Source: Macrolepiota albuminosa
Lineage: Eukaryota > Basidiomycota > Agaricomycetes > Agaricales > Agaricaceae
Length of the DNA stretch: 64,000 nt
Assembly: GCA_027475525.1 (NCBI GenBank)
Contig: JAMWFC010000051.1
Coordinates: forward strand, 1,563,205 to 1,627,204
Reading direction: 5' to 3'
Every line of letters starts with the position of its first letter. Position 1 is the stretch's first letter. The translations under genes and the position numbers were made by a program. The notes below the pieces were generated by a model. It did not search any database, was not told where the DNA came from, and saw nothing but the letters and a program-made list of their open reading frames with translations. Shown piece by piece: positions 34,395-45,733 of the stretch.

Positions 34395-36206
34395 CTACAA
34401 CTTCATGGGTGTTTGCGTCTCGTCATCTTCAGGCGTTTCGATCCGGTCTGAAGGAAGATTTGTGGTAGTTGGAAATGAATGACTGGGAGTCCTAGCATCT
34501 TCGTCTGCTGTGCCGTTGCCGAAAGAAGTACCCAATGTGGAAGTCCATCCCGATTGCCCTGTGTCTGGCGGAGGTGAAGTACCATTGACTGTTGTCGTCC
34601 TATGCGAACAATCTGGCTCGTCCTCGTGTGTATTCGTGCGAGACTCATCAATCGCAGACAACACGCTACGAAGTTTGGACTCCGCCTTTCGCTGATGATT
34701 AGAAGTCGTCAAGTGTTTCCGCGAAACTGCATGATTGGGTGGTGAGATAGACTGTGGTGGTGAAGCGGACGTCGGTGAAGGTACACCAGCCCAGTCCGTG
34801 ACCTCAGAAGAGTAAAATGTTCCATTGCTACTACTCGCCGTTGGTAACCAAGATGTTATTTTGTCAGAGGTCTCCGAAGAGTCAAGTTCTGAGGCTCCTC
34901 TCATGGGACTGGGCGAAGACGATTTTGACTGCGCCGTCATGATCGATAGCGGCGCTAAGATGCTGAAAATTTGATCCTCAGCCTGTGGAGGCCCATAGGA
35001 ATCGAAGGGATCAGGGACGGATTGCAGCATGAATTCTACGATTGGGTCTGAACTGGGGTGTAAATCAGTCATCGAGCTCTCAAAAATATGTAAAAGGAGA
35101 CTATGGACATACGCTTTGGCTGTGAATCTATCAAAGACATCCATAGTCGAGCGAACAACTACGGAAGTCTAAAAAAATTCAATCAGCGGAAGGATACAGG
35201 ACTCCTAAAAGATGTACCTTCGCCTGTACAACGTCCCAAACCTGCTCTTCGTGTTCAACAATGTCACGGTAGTGCGACTCTTTCATGTTATCAAGTTCAT
35301 CTACCTGCCGCTGCAGTACGAGAAGGGCTTCACGAAAGGTTTGGAGGTCTGAAAAGGAGAGACATCAGAATATTCAAGATGTGCCGGACCTCTGGACCTC
35401 TGAACCTACTTCTCTCCTTTCTGTTCATACTCCGCTGTTCTATATCTCGAATAGCCTGGCTTTTTTCTCTAACAGCGCGTTCATATGACGCAGAACGATC
35501 CTGAATGAAGCGGACAGCAAAATTTGAAAAGACGGGGTTACTCAACCCTGATTGCACGTACTTTAACAATGGTGCGATAAGTGTCCAGATGTTGCCGTAA
35601 TGGCCGCTCGAAGCTTTTCTCGATAGTCTCAGCCTGTGAAATGTTCAGATCACTGCCTTAGGCGCTGAAAGTTGTAGACATACAAGAACATGCCAGTGGT
35701 TTCCAATCAAGTGGTGGAGACCCGAAGCAGCCTGTAACCGCGTTCCAGCTTCATAGGATGGTCCTTTCAATCTAAACATCCATTCATCAACAACTTCATG
35801 TATAAGAATCGGTAGACATACCCACTACATGTTTCCAACGAGTCTGCGAAAGCTGCCGTAGCTTTGGACATTATCATGAGTGCGGCCCTGTATTCAGCGC
35901 TCGTATTCATCAGCTGAAGAAATTTGAGAGTTGGTAATAGAGTTCCTTGCTTGCGTAAAACCCACTCACATCTTCGTAGGCCTGGAGACTAGCTTTCAGG
36001 TTAGCGCGAGTGATAATCTTCTCTGGGCCATTCGGGCCAAAATTCATAGCAGAGATACTTGTGGCATCAGTAAACGTAGGCGACGGGGGCTCCGGCGATG
36101 CAATACGTCTGCTAGAGCCAAAGGTTAAGGTACGGAGGGAACGAGGACGACTCGGCATGTTCAGGTCAGGATCATGTGTGAGAGGGCGGGTGGACACACG
36201 CAGCAT
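34395..36206 (-). CDS. IVY1: Ivy1-like inverse-BAR phospholipid-binding protein
   Basis: Resembles fungal Ivy1, an I-BAR-type protein that binds phospholipids, Vps33 and Ypt7 at the vacuole. The ATG at 36206 gives MLRVSTRPLTHDPDLNMPSR. The helical domain reads ITRANLKASLQAYEDLMNTS, AEYRAALMIMSKATAAFADS, TRLQAASGLHHLIGNHWHVL, and SASYERAVREKSQAIRDIEQ, then a VRSTMDVFDRFTAKA helix. After VEFMLQSVPDPFDSYGPPQ comes a long Ser/Thr/Pro-rich tail of about 170 residues ending TPMKL (TAG at 34395-34397). At least four introns lie between 35100 and 35960; their borders are approximate. The symbol rests on block order, and the whole-family name (fungal IVY1 homologue) is surer than function. Confidence 0.8.
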
Positions 36207-36472
36207 TTGTCTGACTGTATTTATTAGATCATTCTACACCGGCATTTTTCGTACGCGAGGAAATAGATACTGTCTCTAATGTACTCGATGACTAAGGTAT
36301 GGATAGACATTACACCCTTGTTATACAACCACACCGCGTTGCGTGCTTGAAGGAATAAGAAATCATGATTGACCATGCAGCTGGTCAATATGTCACTCAT
36401 CAAGCTTCGAGTCGTATCTGCATTTTTACATCAGGTCACTGTATGTAACGAAGGCTGAACACGCGCACCAAG

Positions 36473-37000
36473 CTACTTCCGTCCACCCGCTATCATGCTC
36501 ATCTTCTCTGGAGAATCCCTCAAGTAGAACAACTTGGCTCTTCTCATCCTTCCACCTGGCGGGTTGCGCAACACCTGGATATTCTTCACGTGAGGAGAGT
36601 TCACGAAGAACTGCATTTCAACACCAGTCTTCTGTATGATATTGCGGAGAAGGATAGAGGTATCCAGCCCACGTCGCCGAATGCTTAAAAGAACCCCGGT
36701 GAATGTGGTTGGTGCGTGTTCGAGGGTGAGTTGAATTATGGACCCAGGCCTGATTTGGTTTGGAGAGTGGCGGTCGAAGAGTGTTCGAAACATCTCCTGC
36801 TTTTCCGGTGTCATAAGGGTTTTATTCAAGTGTTGCATGAGGCCTTTGCCTTGACGGAGAGGTTTTGGGGGTGGAGACAACGGCACGACGGGGATGATGG
36901 CAGTTTTTGAAAATGGATAGACAGGAACCTCGACTTTTGGTGCTTTTGCATGAGCAGTCGTCGACATTAGCCGCACGGCCCTCATGCAGACGTTACGCAT
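36473..37000 (-). CDS. IMG1: Mitochondrial ribosomal protein bL19m
   Basis: Large-subunit mitoribosome protein, bacterial L19 family. A single exon of 175 residues starts at the ATG at 37000. The first 40 residues are a basic, Ser/Ala-rich targeting region (MRNVCMRAVRLMSTTAHAKA). The L19 core follows: RPGSIIQLTLEHAPTTFTGV, LLSIRRRGLDTSILLRNIIQ, TGVEMQFFVNSPHVKNIQVL and RRAKLFYLRDSPEKMSMIAG. Length and motif order fit Img1. It lies in tandem with the Ivy1-like gene (266 bp apart), both on the minus strand. Confidence 0.94.
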   Translation of the reverse strand: MRNVCMRAVRLMSTTAHAKAPKVEVPVYPFSKTAIIPVVPLSPPPKPLRQGKGLMQHLNKTLMTPEKQEMFRTLFDRHSPNQIRPGSIIQLTLEHAPTTFTGVLLSIRRRGLDTSILLRNIIQKTGVEMQFFVNSPHVKNIQVLRNPPGGRMRRAKLFYLRDSPEKMSMIAGGRK

Positions 37001-37234
37001 TGTTGGTGGAAGTGGTGATTAACAGAAACCGCCGTGACCATATCGGCAATTTCCCACGGACATCAGCCGACTACAAATTCATCTTATACATGTATGGAAA
37101 AGAAACGAATCGAGTATAGATATGTAGAATATGCCAGAGAAATAGCTCAAGCAATTTTGGCCTGGTTTAAAACCCCCGTCCCCGTCCCCTGAAATGCATT
37201 CAGTTTTCTGCAGGCGATTTGACTGATGATACAC

Positions 37235-38036
37235 TCACCTCCCCCGGCCCCTTGAATAAGGGCTGTAACCTTGATATCCTCTGTATCCTCCTCTATAGGA
37301 GCCGCCGCGACCGCGTCCACGACCCCGATTAAAACCTGGGATATTCGTACGTTTGGCAGTTACCTATGGAGGATGGCCATTATAACAACTAAAAACTTCA
37401 CCAAGCAAGATAACACCCACCTTGATCAACCTGCCACGAAACAATGAGTCGTTCATGGCTAACGCAGCGTCTATGTGTTCGGATTCCGCAAATTCTACAT
37501 AAGCATATCTAGCAGCGAATGAATTGGAGCAGTCCCAAAAAGCGGGGCAAGACTGACCCTTTGGGATGGCCCGTGAATTTATCGCAAAGTATAGTTACTC
37601 GGTTTATTGTGCCGCATGCCTGGAAATGACCTTGAATTTCTTCCGGAGTCGCGCTGTAATCAACCTGTTTGACCGGGAGGACTAGGTTAGTACCAAGCCA
37701 TTGTACATTTACAATTGGTGACACACATTCCCAACATAAATGCTTCTGCTGTCTGCGAGGGTCTTATCCTCTTCGGTTTCCATCGCGGTGTCCTGACCAC
37801 CAACAGCGCTATTGGCCTCCTCGGCAGCAGCTTGAAGTTCGCGCAACTTTTTTGCCTCTTTCTCCATTTCAGCCACTCTTTGTTTCATGAGCATGATCTC
37901 CTTGAGGACAAATGAAAATCCAGAATACTCGACAGTTGGTGTGGCCACATACCTTGGACTCAGCTTCCTCTCCATCATCAATACTGGCATCTACACCCTC
38001 ATTTGTTGCAGGTAGCATGTTTTCGACGTCAGCCAT
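37235..38036 (-). CDS. PAB2: Nuclear poly(A)-binding protein Pab2/PABPN1
   Basis: Binds poly(A) in the nucleus and stimulates polyadenylation or exosome turnover. The ATG at 38036 gives [21 protein letters not shown] short coiled coil follows ([20 protein letters not shown]), then one RRM: RSIYVGN (RNP2), [36 protein letters not shown], then after an intron [20 protein letters not shown] (RNP1 side) and [20 protein letters not shown]. The tail is an RGG/RGY-rich segment ending [13 protein letters not shown] at 37235-37237, the likely arginine-methylation region. Coiled coil, RRM and RG tail is the exact PABPN1 architecture. Four introns. Confidence 0.92.
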
Positions 38037-38993
38037 ACGGAAAAAAAAACAGAGAAGAACAAAGTTCGACGGCAGAGTTTACGAGGAAGTAGAACCCAAA
38101 CAGCTGTTCAGAGCACGTGCATCACAGACTGTGGCTGTGTCGGTAAACATCATATTGTTGAGCATATTTTACTTAAAAAACTGCAAAGCACAACTCAGAC
38201 AGTCAGTACTGGTGTTCAGTACTCAGTTCTATATTACTGGTCCTTGAGGATCGCATCATGCATTCTCACGTGGTTTGTGGCTGCGACAGTATGGAAGCTT
38301 CAGGAGCATTTTGAGGCTGATCAGGGCCCTTCAGTCACACCTGAGGCCTGATCACACTGACCCCGAGAACGGAAACTACACCTTGAAGAGTTCTTCAGGC
38401 CTTGATATGGTGCGTACTCACCCCCAATCCTGATTCCTGGTCAGGGTCTTTGCCTTGGCGCAATATGACCTTCATTATATGGCATTCGTCATGATCTCCG
38501 CCACAAGGGACAGGGCAAAATTACAATTTTTATGCGCTTTGCAAGAGTGTTGGATCGGCGATGACCTTATTATTCATTTTGTTTTGTATATCGACCTCCA
38601 ATCTATTTGCAAGCATACAATCATGTTGCTCGATAAAATGGGCTTGCGGACATCGCCACGACCAGTATTTGACAGCCTTAGCGCCAAGGGGTGAGGCCGG
38701 GTGACCAGCCCAATCGATCAATGACAAAATCGTGTGCTCGCTGGATATATAAGGCGCAAGATACAAGGGGGTCTTTTGACGTCCGCCACCGGCCATCGAG
38801 GATCAGCTGGCAAGTTAGATCTCCACTGTCAAGGGTGTCGAGTCAAACGCACGACATACTTAAGAAACGGCCCGAGGTGGCACGTGCGGTCTTATTCAAC
38901 TCCTCTCCACTCAGCCAACATTCTAAGTACCTGACATCACTCCTTGTGCCCCCCTATATCGTACCTCACGGCAAAGGGCGACGGTTCTCCTCC
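38037..38993. promoter_or_regulatory. Divergent upstream region PAB2 / Zn2Cys6 regulator
   Basis: 957 bp between start codons, the longest gene-free stretch. A CCAAT at 38710-38714 lies 31 bp upstream of TATATAAG at 38746-38753, both in the orientation of the regulator gene, whose ATG is 240 bp further on. Around 38310-38450 there are several CCTGA/TCAGG repeats of unknown meaning. No ORF here is convincing. Confidence 0.45.
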
Positions 38994-41900
38994 ATGACTC
39001 ATCAAGCAAGAAAGAAACGAAACGACGATGAAACCATGCCCTCAGATACTGGTCAGAAGCCTATACAATTGCAGCGCAGGCGAGTATGGCGCGCATGTGA
39101 GAGTTGTAGGTCAGTCTGTTACACAGCATATTCATAATATCTTCGATATGACCCTCATTTCTTTGCGCCAGACGAAAGAAGATTAAGTGCGATGGATGTG
39201 AACCAACTTGTTCACAATGCTCTACGTCTGGTTCTCAATGTACTTGGCTGCAAACAAAAGACAGAGCTGCTCTCAGTCGACAGTAAGTCTTATACCTTTA
39301 TTCACAAATCGTGCATTTGTTTTATCATGCACCTCAGTTATGTACAGGAACTTGAGGCGCGTTTGCTTCATATGGAGTCCCTTTTCTCGCAGATCACCCC
39401 AGTGCTAGAACAATTGGGCCCAGCTGCAAGTGGCATACTTCAGGGTGCATTGAACGGCACAGTAGCTTCTGGATCTGAGCAGAACAATTCTGCTCTGTCT
39501 GCAATACGTGAAATGGTACCTCAAGGTGCCTCTCCTGAGCCTTCTACACCCATCAAGTCCGAGGATGATGTCAGCGAATTTTTCGGGCAACTCGCTCTCG
39601 ACGAATATGGTGCTATGAGATGGATAGGCGGTTCCTCTACAATGTCACTTATCCAATCCTTTCGCGCCTTGACATCTTCTCCTCTCCATCGAATATCGCC
39701 GATGGAGGAGGACCCTAATGCTCCTGGTCCTAGCGTCAACAAAATCTATTTCCCAGCGTCTGTTTTCTTTGGCAAAGTGCAAGTACTACCGGAACCCGAA
39801 GAAGTGGAATTTCCTGAGAGGGACTTGGCAGATAAGCTGGTGTGTATTACTGCGTGGGTTTCCGGTGCACGTAACCAACGATTCCACAGATCGCAGCTTA
39901 CTTTTCTCGCTTTCACTTCCTCATGCCTGTCCTCGACAAACCGACTTTTCTACGCCAATATAATTTGATTATGGATAACTTGAAAGATTACGCCCTAATT
40001 CGCTCGCAGACGGCCTTCCTTTCGGTCGTCTTCGCAGTCTTTTCATGCGCTGCCCATCTCGTTCAGGACGACCGTTTGACGTCGGGCCAACCGACAGATG
40101 CTGGAGGAATGGGAATGATTTATTATGAACGGTGTGTTGTTATCCTTCAGGCACCAATCAAATGCTTATTTCAGGGATGAAGAGCATTGATCTTACAGTA
40201 CATCAGTCATCCGCACACACAGATAGCCCATGTCCAGTGTTTCATTCTGATGTCCTCCTTCTTATGCTCTATCAACTGTTTGCCACAGGCTTGGATAATC
40301 CTCGGGCAGGCGGTCCGAACTGGTCAAGACCTCGGTCTTCATGTAAGTCCGCTTCATCAGCCGCCGACTTGAGTTAATTCCGCTCTAGCGATCCCCACGT
40401 AGGCTTCTCATAACCCCCATCGAGAAAGAAACACGTAAAAAGGTTTGGTGGGGAGTTTATACGTTAGATCGTATGCTTGCTCTAGCTCTTGGCCGTCCTC
40501 TTGGAATTAATGACTCGGACTGTGACGTTGAGCAACCAGTGGAGGTCGATGATGACTATTTAACGGAGTATTTTAATGGTGCTCAACCCCGGCCTTCCTT
40601 GATGGCTGGTTCGGTCGCTCTGAATCATCTCTATGAGATCGGCGGTCGTGTCCTTCGACAGGTCTATGCTCTTGACATTTGCCGTGACCAATTGGAGCCA
40701 GAGAAGAAGGCCGAGCTTCAGCATACAGTCGAGTCTCTCGATAAGGAACTTACAAAATGGTGTGAAAAACTTCCAGCGATATTCAGATCTCAATCCGAGA
40801 CGGACGAACAAATGTCAATGGGAACAGTATTATGCAGTCATTATTATTCAATATTGACGACGCTACATCGCAATCTTCTTCCCGTTAAACGCGATCAGCC
40901 TCAGCCGGCCATAGCCAATTCGACGACGAAGGCAGTTTCTTCTGCTCGCTCTTGTATACGTCTAGCACCAAACATGAAACATATGGTACCTCCATCGCAC
41001 CATCTTGCTTTCTTCATCCAGAATTTGTTCAGCTCTGCGGTCATTCTCCTGCTCTATGCAATGCACACTCCGGGTGCTTCTGCTGCTGCTATGGAAGAGG
41101 CAAGAAGCTCACTGGTAGCACTTGAGTCTTGGGAAGGTCAATGGCCGGGTGCAAGAAAATGGAAAGAGCTGCTCGTTGAGCTCACTGAGACGGCGACGCA
41201 AGCTATTTCACAAATAGGAAAGGAATCTCCTTCGCCTGTCACTGTACCATCAAGCAGCGCTGTTCCTCCATCGCCAACTTCCACCCTCTCACAGCGACGA
41301 CGCTCAGTTACAATTGTGACCAATGCGCCTGGTTCTGGTGGACCTGGGCGTATCGTGAAAGGGCGTAATGTTAGAAGAAATCAATCTCGGGATCCCAGCA
41401 CCTCTTCACGCCGCATGGCGGCCGTATCTCCCTATCGTGTTGATTGTAAGTCTTCTTCGCCCTCATCGAGGATTTCTTTCTAAATCTGGACCGCTACAGC
41501 TGGAAGCAGAGCAAGATCCACTTCACGCAGACGCCCTGACGATGATGTGGACCGTACGGGACGCTCGTATTATCAACCTTTTGCTGGTTCCGCTACAGGT
41601 GCTGGCGCGAGCCCTCACAGTTCTCCGTCATCTGCAAATTTGCCGTCCCCTTCTATGTCTGTCATGGACCAAACGGCAGAAGCAGCTAATCCAAACTCAT
41701 CACAAACTCCGTCGTTCAAGTTTTCAACAGCCACTGCAGCGGCACAGCCATCTCCACCCCGATTTGAGTCCTATGAATACGGGCTTCAGTCGAGCCCTCT
41801 GGCACAATCCAATTCCGGTCCGTGGACTGGGAACGAGGACCAACTGTCGACGACACTTGACATGTACGCGGCTGGAGATACAGCGTTGTATCCGAACACG

Positions 41901-42185
41901 TACGGATATCCATCATCGTTGGATTACCCTGCATACGATGCTGTCGATTCAACTGTAGGTGGGCTGACTGTGACACCCTCCTCTACGAACTTTGCCGCAA
42001 CAGGCCTTCCATTCCGCGGACTTGAATACATCAGAAATTTCAATTCAGGTGGGTATTCCGTGAATGATCAAGATTCTCTGTGGCACAGTTATGATCCAGG
42101 CGCTTTTGGATTTGATCCAGACCTCCCTTTTACCTTGAATGATAATTCTCTCGACACCGCAAATAACATGACGAATAACAACTAA
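38994..42185 (+). CDS. Zn(II)2Cys6 fungal-specific transcription factor
   Basis: Nuclear DNA-binding regulator. The ATG at 38994 gives MTHQARKKRNDDETMPSD. The binuclear zinc cluster is split by an intron: CESC|RRKKIKCDGCEPTCSQC, then STSGSQCTWLQTKDRAALSR, so the six canonical Cys are present plus one extra in the loop. A coiled-coil linker (YVQELEARLLHMESLFSQI) follows. The middle homology region (Fungal_trans) spans about 39780-41000, with FHFLMPVLDKPTFLRQYNLI, SPRRLLITPIEKETRKKVWW, GVYTLDRMLALALGRPLGIN and HYYSILTTLHRNLLP. The last 300 residues are Ser/Pro/Thr-rich with basic patches and an acidic/aromatic end (FGFDPDLPFTLND), a plausible activation domain. About seven introns. The target genes cannot be told from this locus. 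Confidence 0.92.
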
Positions 42186-42469
42186 TGATACACGCTCTCA
42201 GTCTCTTTAATTGCTGCATTGATTTTTTTTCGGGTTGATGGACTCTTTGATACACACGCTGTACTGTATACAATTTACTTACTTGTAGCTTTTTTCACAT
42301 GTACGATTACTCTACATCTGTCTTGACGCGCGAAGTTAGCATACAATAGAGGAATCTATGTTCTCATGCTTTCACGGTAAATAAGTGACACCCCTCGGAT
42401 CAGGGTTACCAATCCTTCCCCACAATACTAAAAGATGGCTCTTCGCGTGATACATGATTATTTCCCCCC

Positions 42470-44560
42470 ATGGCTCCCCATCCTGTCATTGAATACACGT
42501 CCGAGGCATCCTGGGCCATGGTTTGTTGTTTCAGTATTTCTTTACAGCAGATAATGACTGTTGGCAGGTTGAAGACAAGTTCTCCCCATACGCGAAGGAA
42601 ACTTTGGCCAAACTTATCACCTTCCTTGAGGTTGCTCATGACGAACTTTCTTGAGACATGATGTACTCACGGTGAATTTCAGGAGGAAATCCTTCCAGCC
42701 TCCAAGCTGGCTCATGCTCAACTTCCTATTGACCCTGTACAACGGTGGAAGACTGTCATTCCAGTCATTCAGGAACTCAAGGAGAAGGCGAAGAAACTTG
42801 GTCTTTGGAACCTTTTCCTTAGCAAAGCTCACTACCCAGAATACGGTGTTCCCCTCACTAATTTGGAAGTGAGTCAATCCAAGTCTCGTAACGTTCCGTC
42901 TTGACTCTTTCTGACTTTCTGTAGTATGCAGTGATGGCAGAGATTCTCGGCCGTGGCTCCCATATCGCTTCGGAAGTTGTAAACTGTTCAGCTCCAGACA
43001 CGGGTAACATGGGTGCGCATGAATTTCATGTCTTGAAAAATGTAATACGACGGCTTGCCCAGAGGTGCTCGCAAAATATGGCTCCCCTGAGCAACAGAAG
43101 AAATGGCTTATTCCCCTGCTCAACGGCGAGATTCGTTCTGCGTTCGCTATGACAGAAAAGAATGGTACGACGAGAGAACACTTCTTATTCCCCTGCTCAA
43201 CGGCGAGATTCGTTCTGCGTTCGCTATGACAGAAAAGAATGGTACGACGAGAGAACACTTGTTTCACCGCGATTCTTACTTCCTCAGTCGCATCTTCCGA
43301 CGCTACGAACATAAAGACGTCCATCAGGCAAGAAGGCAATGAGATTGTGATTAATGGTCACAAATGGTTAAAAACTGTCCGACTTTCATGATCGAACCTT
43401 CGTCGCTAAAAGTTCATTCAACAGGTGGATCAGCGGTGCTGCCGACCCACGGACCAAAGTCCATATCGTCATGGGCAAGAGCGACCCGGGAAACAAGAGC
43501 ACGCACAAACAGCAGAGTGTTGTGCTTGTGCCTGCCGACACCCCAGGCGTGAAAGTTATTCGACCCATGCAAGTGTTTGGTTATGATGATGCGCCCGAAG
43601 GTCATTGTGAAGTCGTTTATGACAATGTTCGTGTTCCTCTTGGGAACTTGGTGTTGGGTTGGGGACGAGGTTTTGAAATCATTCAAGGGCGTCTTGGGTA
43701 TGCAAGGCCCTGGGTTTCAGTTTGTTTTGTATCAATAATTAACGTTTGCTTTAGGCCGGGGCGGATACATCATTGTATGCGATCTATTGGAGTAGCACAG
43801 GGGGCCCTGGACCTCATGCTTCAACGTGTAACTGATCCTGGACGCAAGACCTTTGGAAAGTATCTTTACGAACATGGTTTGTACTCATTTAAACTATCAG
43901 TGGATGGCAGCTGAAATTATTATACAATGTAGGTTCTGTTGTTCAGGACATCGCAAAGTCACGGGCAGAGATCGAGTCTGCACGTCTCCTGGTTCTCAGC
44001 GCTGCTTTACAGGTATGTCGTATGTTTTTATGTACAAGGGCAATGATCTAGTTTGCTGATCATTATTCTTCCCCCATAGATTGACAAATATCAGGCCAAA
44101 GGTGCGCTGAAGGAGATTGGCATTGCCAAAGTTCGTGAACATATTAGTCTACAAGCGTTACGTTCTGATGTTTACTGTCTAGTTTGTTGTTCCTTCCATG
44201 GCTTTAACTGTTGTGGATCGGGCAATTCAAGCATTTGGTGCTGAGGGAGTATCACAAGACGCAGAACTTGCCCAGAGATGGGCAGGGTTACGAACTCTCC
44301 GTATTGCGGACGTATGTGTCTTGTTTTCTTTCAGTACCCTAGTGTGATGCTCATGTGTGGGTATTTCTCAGGGGCCGGATGCTGTTCGTACATGATACAT
44401 CCTAATCGGCATTACTTACTTACTGGTCTCATAGGTTCACATCCAACAGGTTGGACAGAGGGAGCTCAGGCGTGCATCACGCCTGGTACAGAAGACAGCG
44501 GAGCGTAAGAAGAAAGAACAGGTTCTTTTCGAGAAAGCTGGTCTTAAGAGTCATCTGTGA
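42470..44560 (+). CDS. Acyl-CoA dehydrogenase (ACAD10/11-like)
   Basis: FAD-dependent acyl-CoA dehydrogenase for beta-oxidation of fatty acids. The ATG at 42470 gives [16 protein letters not shown], joined by introns to [20 protein letters not shown] and [20 protein letters not shown]. The domain order is complete: [57 protein letters not shown] (FAD loop); [76 protein letters not shown]; and [20 protein letters not shown]. It ends AGLKSHL. There is no N-terminal kinase or cytochrome b5 fusion. A 77-bp duplication (43107-43260) doubles the [13 protein letters not shown] exon end and the following intron donor. At least eight introns. Confidence 0.93.
43107..43260. repeat. 77-bp perfect tandem duplication (acyl-CoA dehydrogenase)
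   Basis: Identical copies at 43107-43183 and 43184-43260. Each holds the end of an exon and the first bases of its intron. Confidence 0.97.
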
Positions 44561-44707
44561 TGTGCTAATTCTAAGAAACTGCGTGAAACATGGAGGACTA
44601 AATGTATTGCAATGTGTCAATCTACCATTTGTTCAATGGAAATCTCTAATTGATTACTAATGTTGTTGTGCAAACTTTGTGTAACTTTTTTCTTTAAATC
44701 GCGTTCT

Positions 44708-45406
44708 ATGTCACTGTCGAACCTCATACGCCGGCATGTCCACCCAGCGACGGTACTTTGTCGGCATCGCTCATCTACAGCCGTTAAACTCCCAGACCAT
44801 AAGCTCCGTGCATTAGTGTCTCTTTATCACCAGGCCGACAACTTCATCACGCTCGAAAATCTTTCCGAGCGCATTGACGAAGCCTTTGTAAAGAAACATG
44901 AAGGGGAGGCTAAAAAAATCCGGGGATCCTCAACCTCTGTGAAAGATATGTACGAAATTCTCAAATTTCAACGCGATCAGGCAAGAATAGCAGAATGGGA
45001 CCGGCAACTCCTCGACACTGATTCAGTGGTGAGCGGCAATGGATGGAAGGAGATCCAGAAGAGACGTGAAGCGAAGGTCAAACAAGCCCTGTATGGTTTG
45101 GACATTAATGCGGGGCCCGGAATAGAGATTCTGAAGGAGGTGGTTGCAACGAAGGGAAAGATTTTGAAGCAACTGCGAATCGACGCGTCGTCAATTGTAA
45201 AGGAGGAAGTAGAGGAAGAATCTGAGGATGATTTTGAGGATGGTTTCATCTTGGTACGTCTCTCTGTGGCCGCAGCCTTTAATTCCCTACTGAAGCATTG
45301 TGGTAGGAAACCGACAAAAGCTAAACTTGACGCTTTCGCGGACTTTGTGCTGCCAGCAACGGGTGCTCGCAATTTTTTCGTTCGTTGCGTTAGTTCAAAC
45401 ACATGA
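44708..45406 (+). CDS. Unrecognised, possibly mitochondrial protein
   Basis: I do not recognise the family. The ATG at 44708 gives a basic, Arg/His-rich start (MSLSNLIRRHVHPATVLCRH) that looks like a mitochondrial presequence; an upstream in-frame ATG at 44660 is less likely. A helical, charged body follows (LRALVSLYHQADNFITLENL; KDMYEILKFQRDQARIAEWD; GPGIEILKEVVATKGKILKQ) and an acidic segment (EEVEEESEDDFEDGF). Directly after that, at 45254, a gtacgt donor could start an intron to 45394 (acceptor gcgttag), which would give an alternative end FKHMMRNWNGFVCDP and a stop near 45463. Composition of the body is like small mitochondrial assembly factors, but nothing more can be claimed. Confidence 0.55.
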   Translation: MSLSNLIRRHVHPATVLCRHRSSTAVKLPDHKLRALVSLYHQADNFITLENLSERIDEAFVKKHEGEAKKIRGSSTSVKDMYEILKFQRDQARIAEWDRQLLDTDSVVSGNGWKEIQKRREAKVKQALYGLDINAGPGIEILKEVVATKGKILKQLRIDASSIVKEEVEEESEDDFEDGFILVRLSVAAAFNSLLKHCGRKPTKAKLDAFADFVLPATGARNFFVRCVSSNT

Positions 45407-45733
45407 TGCGTAACTGGAACGGCTTCGTGTGCGATCCTCCTTGTTTGCCTTTCGCTGGCTAGAAGTGGAGAAAGAACCATGATATTTTAGTACGACCGAC
45501 GACGAAATAATTATTATATTCTGGGCAATACGCTTGTTATAACCATACTATGCAAATCCCTCGACTTTTACGATGCACTCAGCAATTTCCTGACATATAT
45601 ATAACATGCTTACTTTACATTCAATAAGGAATTATGTAAACGTGAAGCAAGTCCCGAGGCAGCGCTTGTCTGATCTGATACATAAACGGCCAGAGTTGAT
45701 ATACCCCTCTCCACCCGCCTGTGAGTTTTACCC
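45407..45733. other. Intergenic
   Basis: 327 bp, AT-rich in the first half; contains the possible alternative last exon of the upstream gene and the promoter of the Suc/Fer gene. No other signal. Confidence 0.5.
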
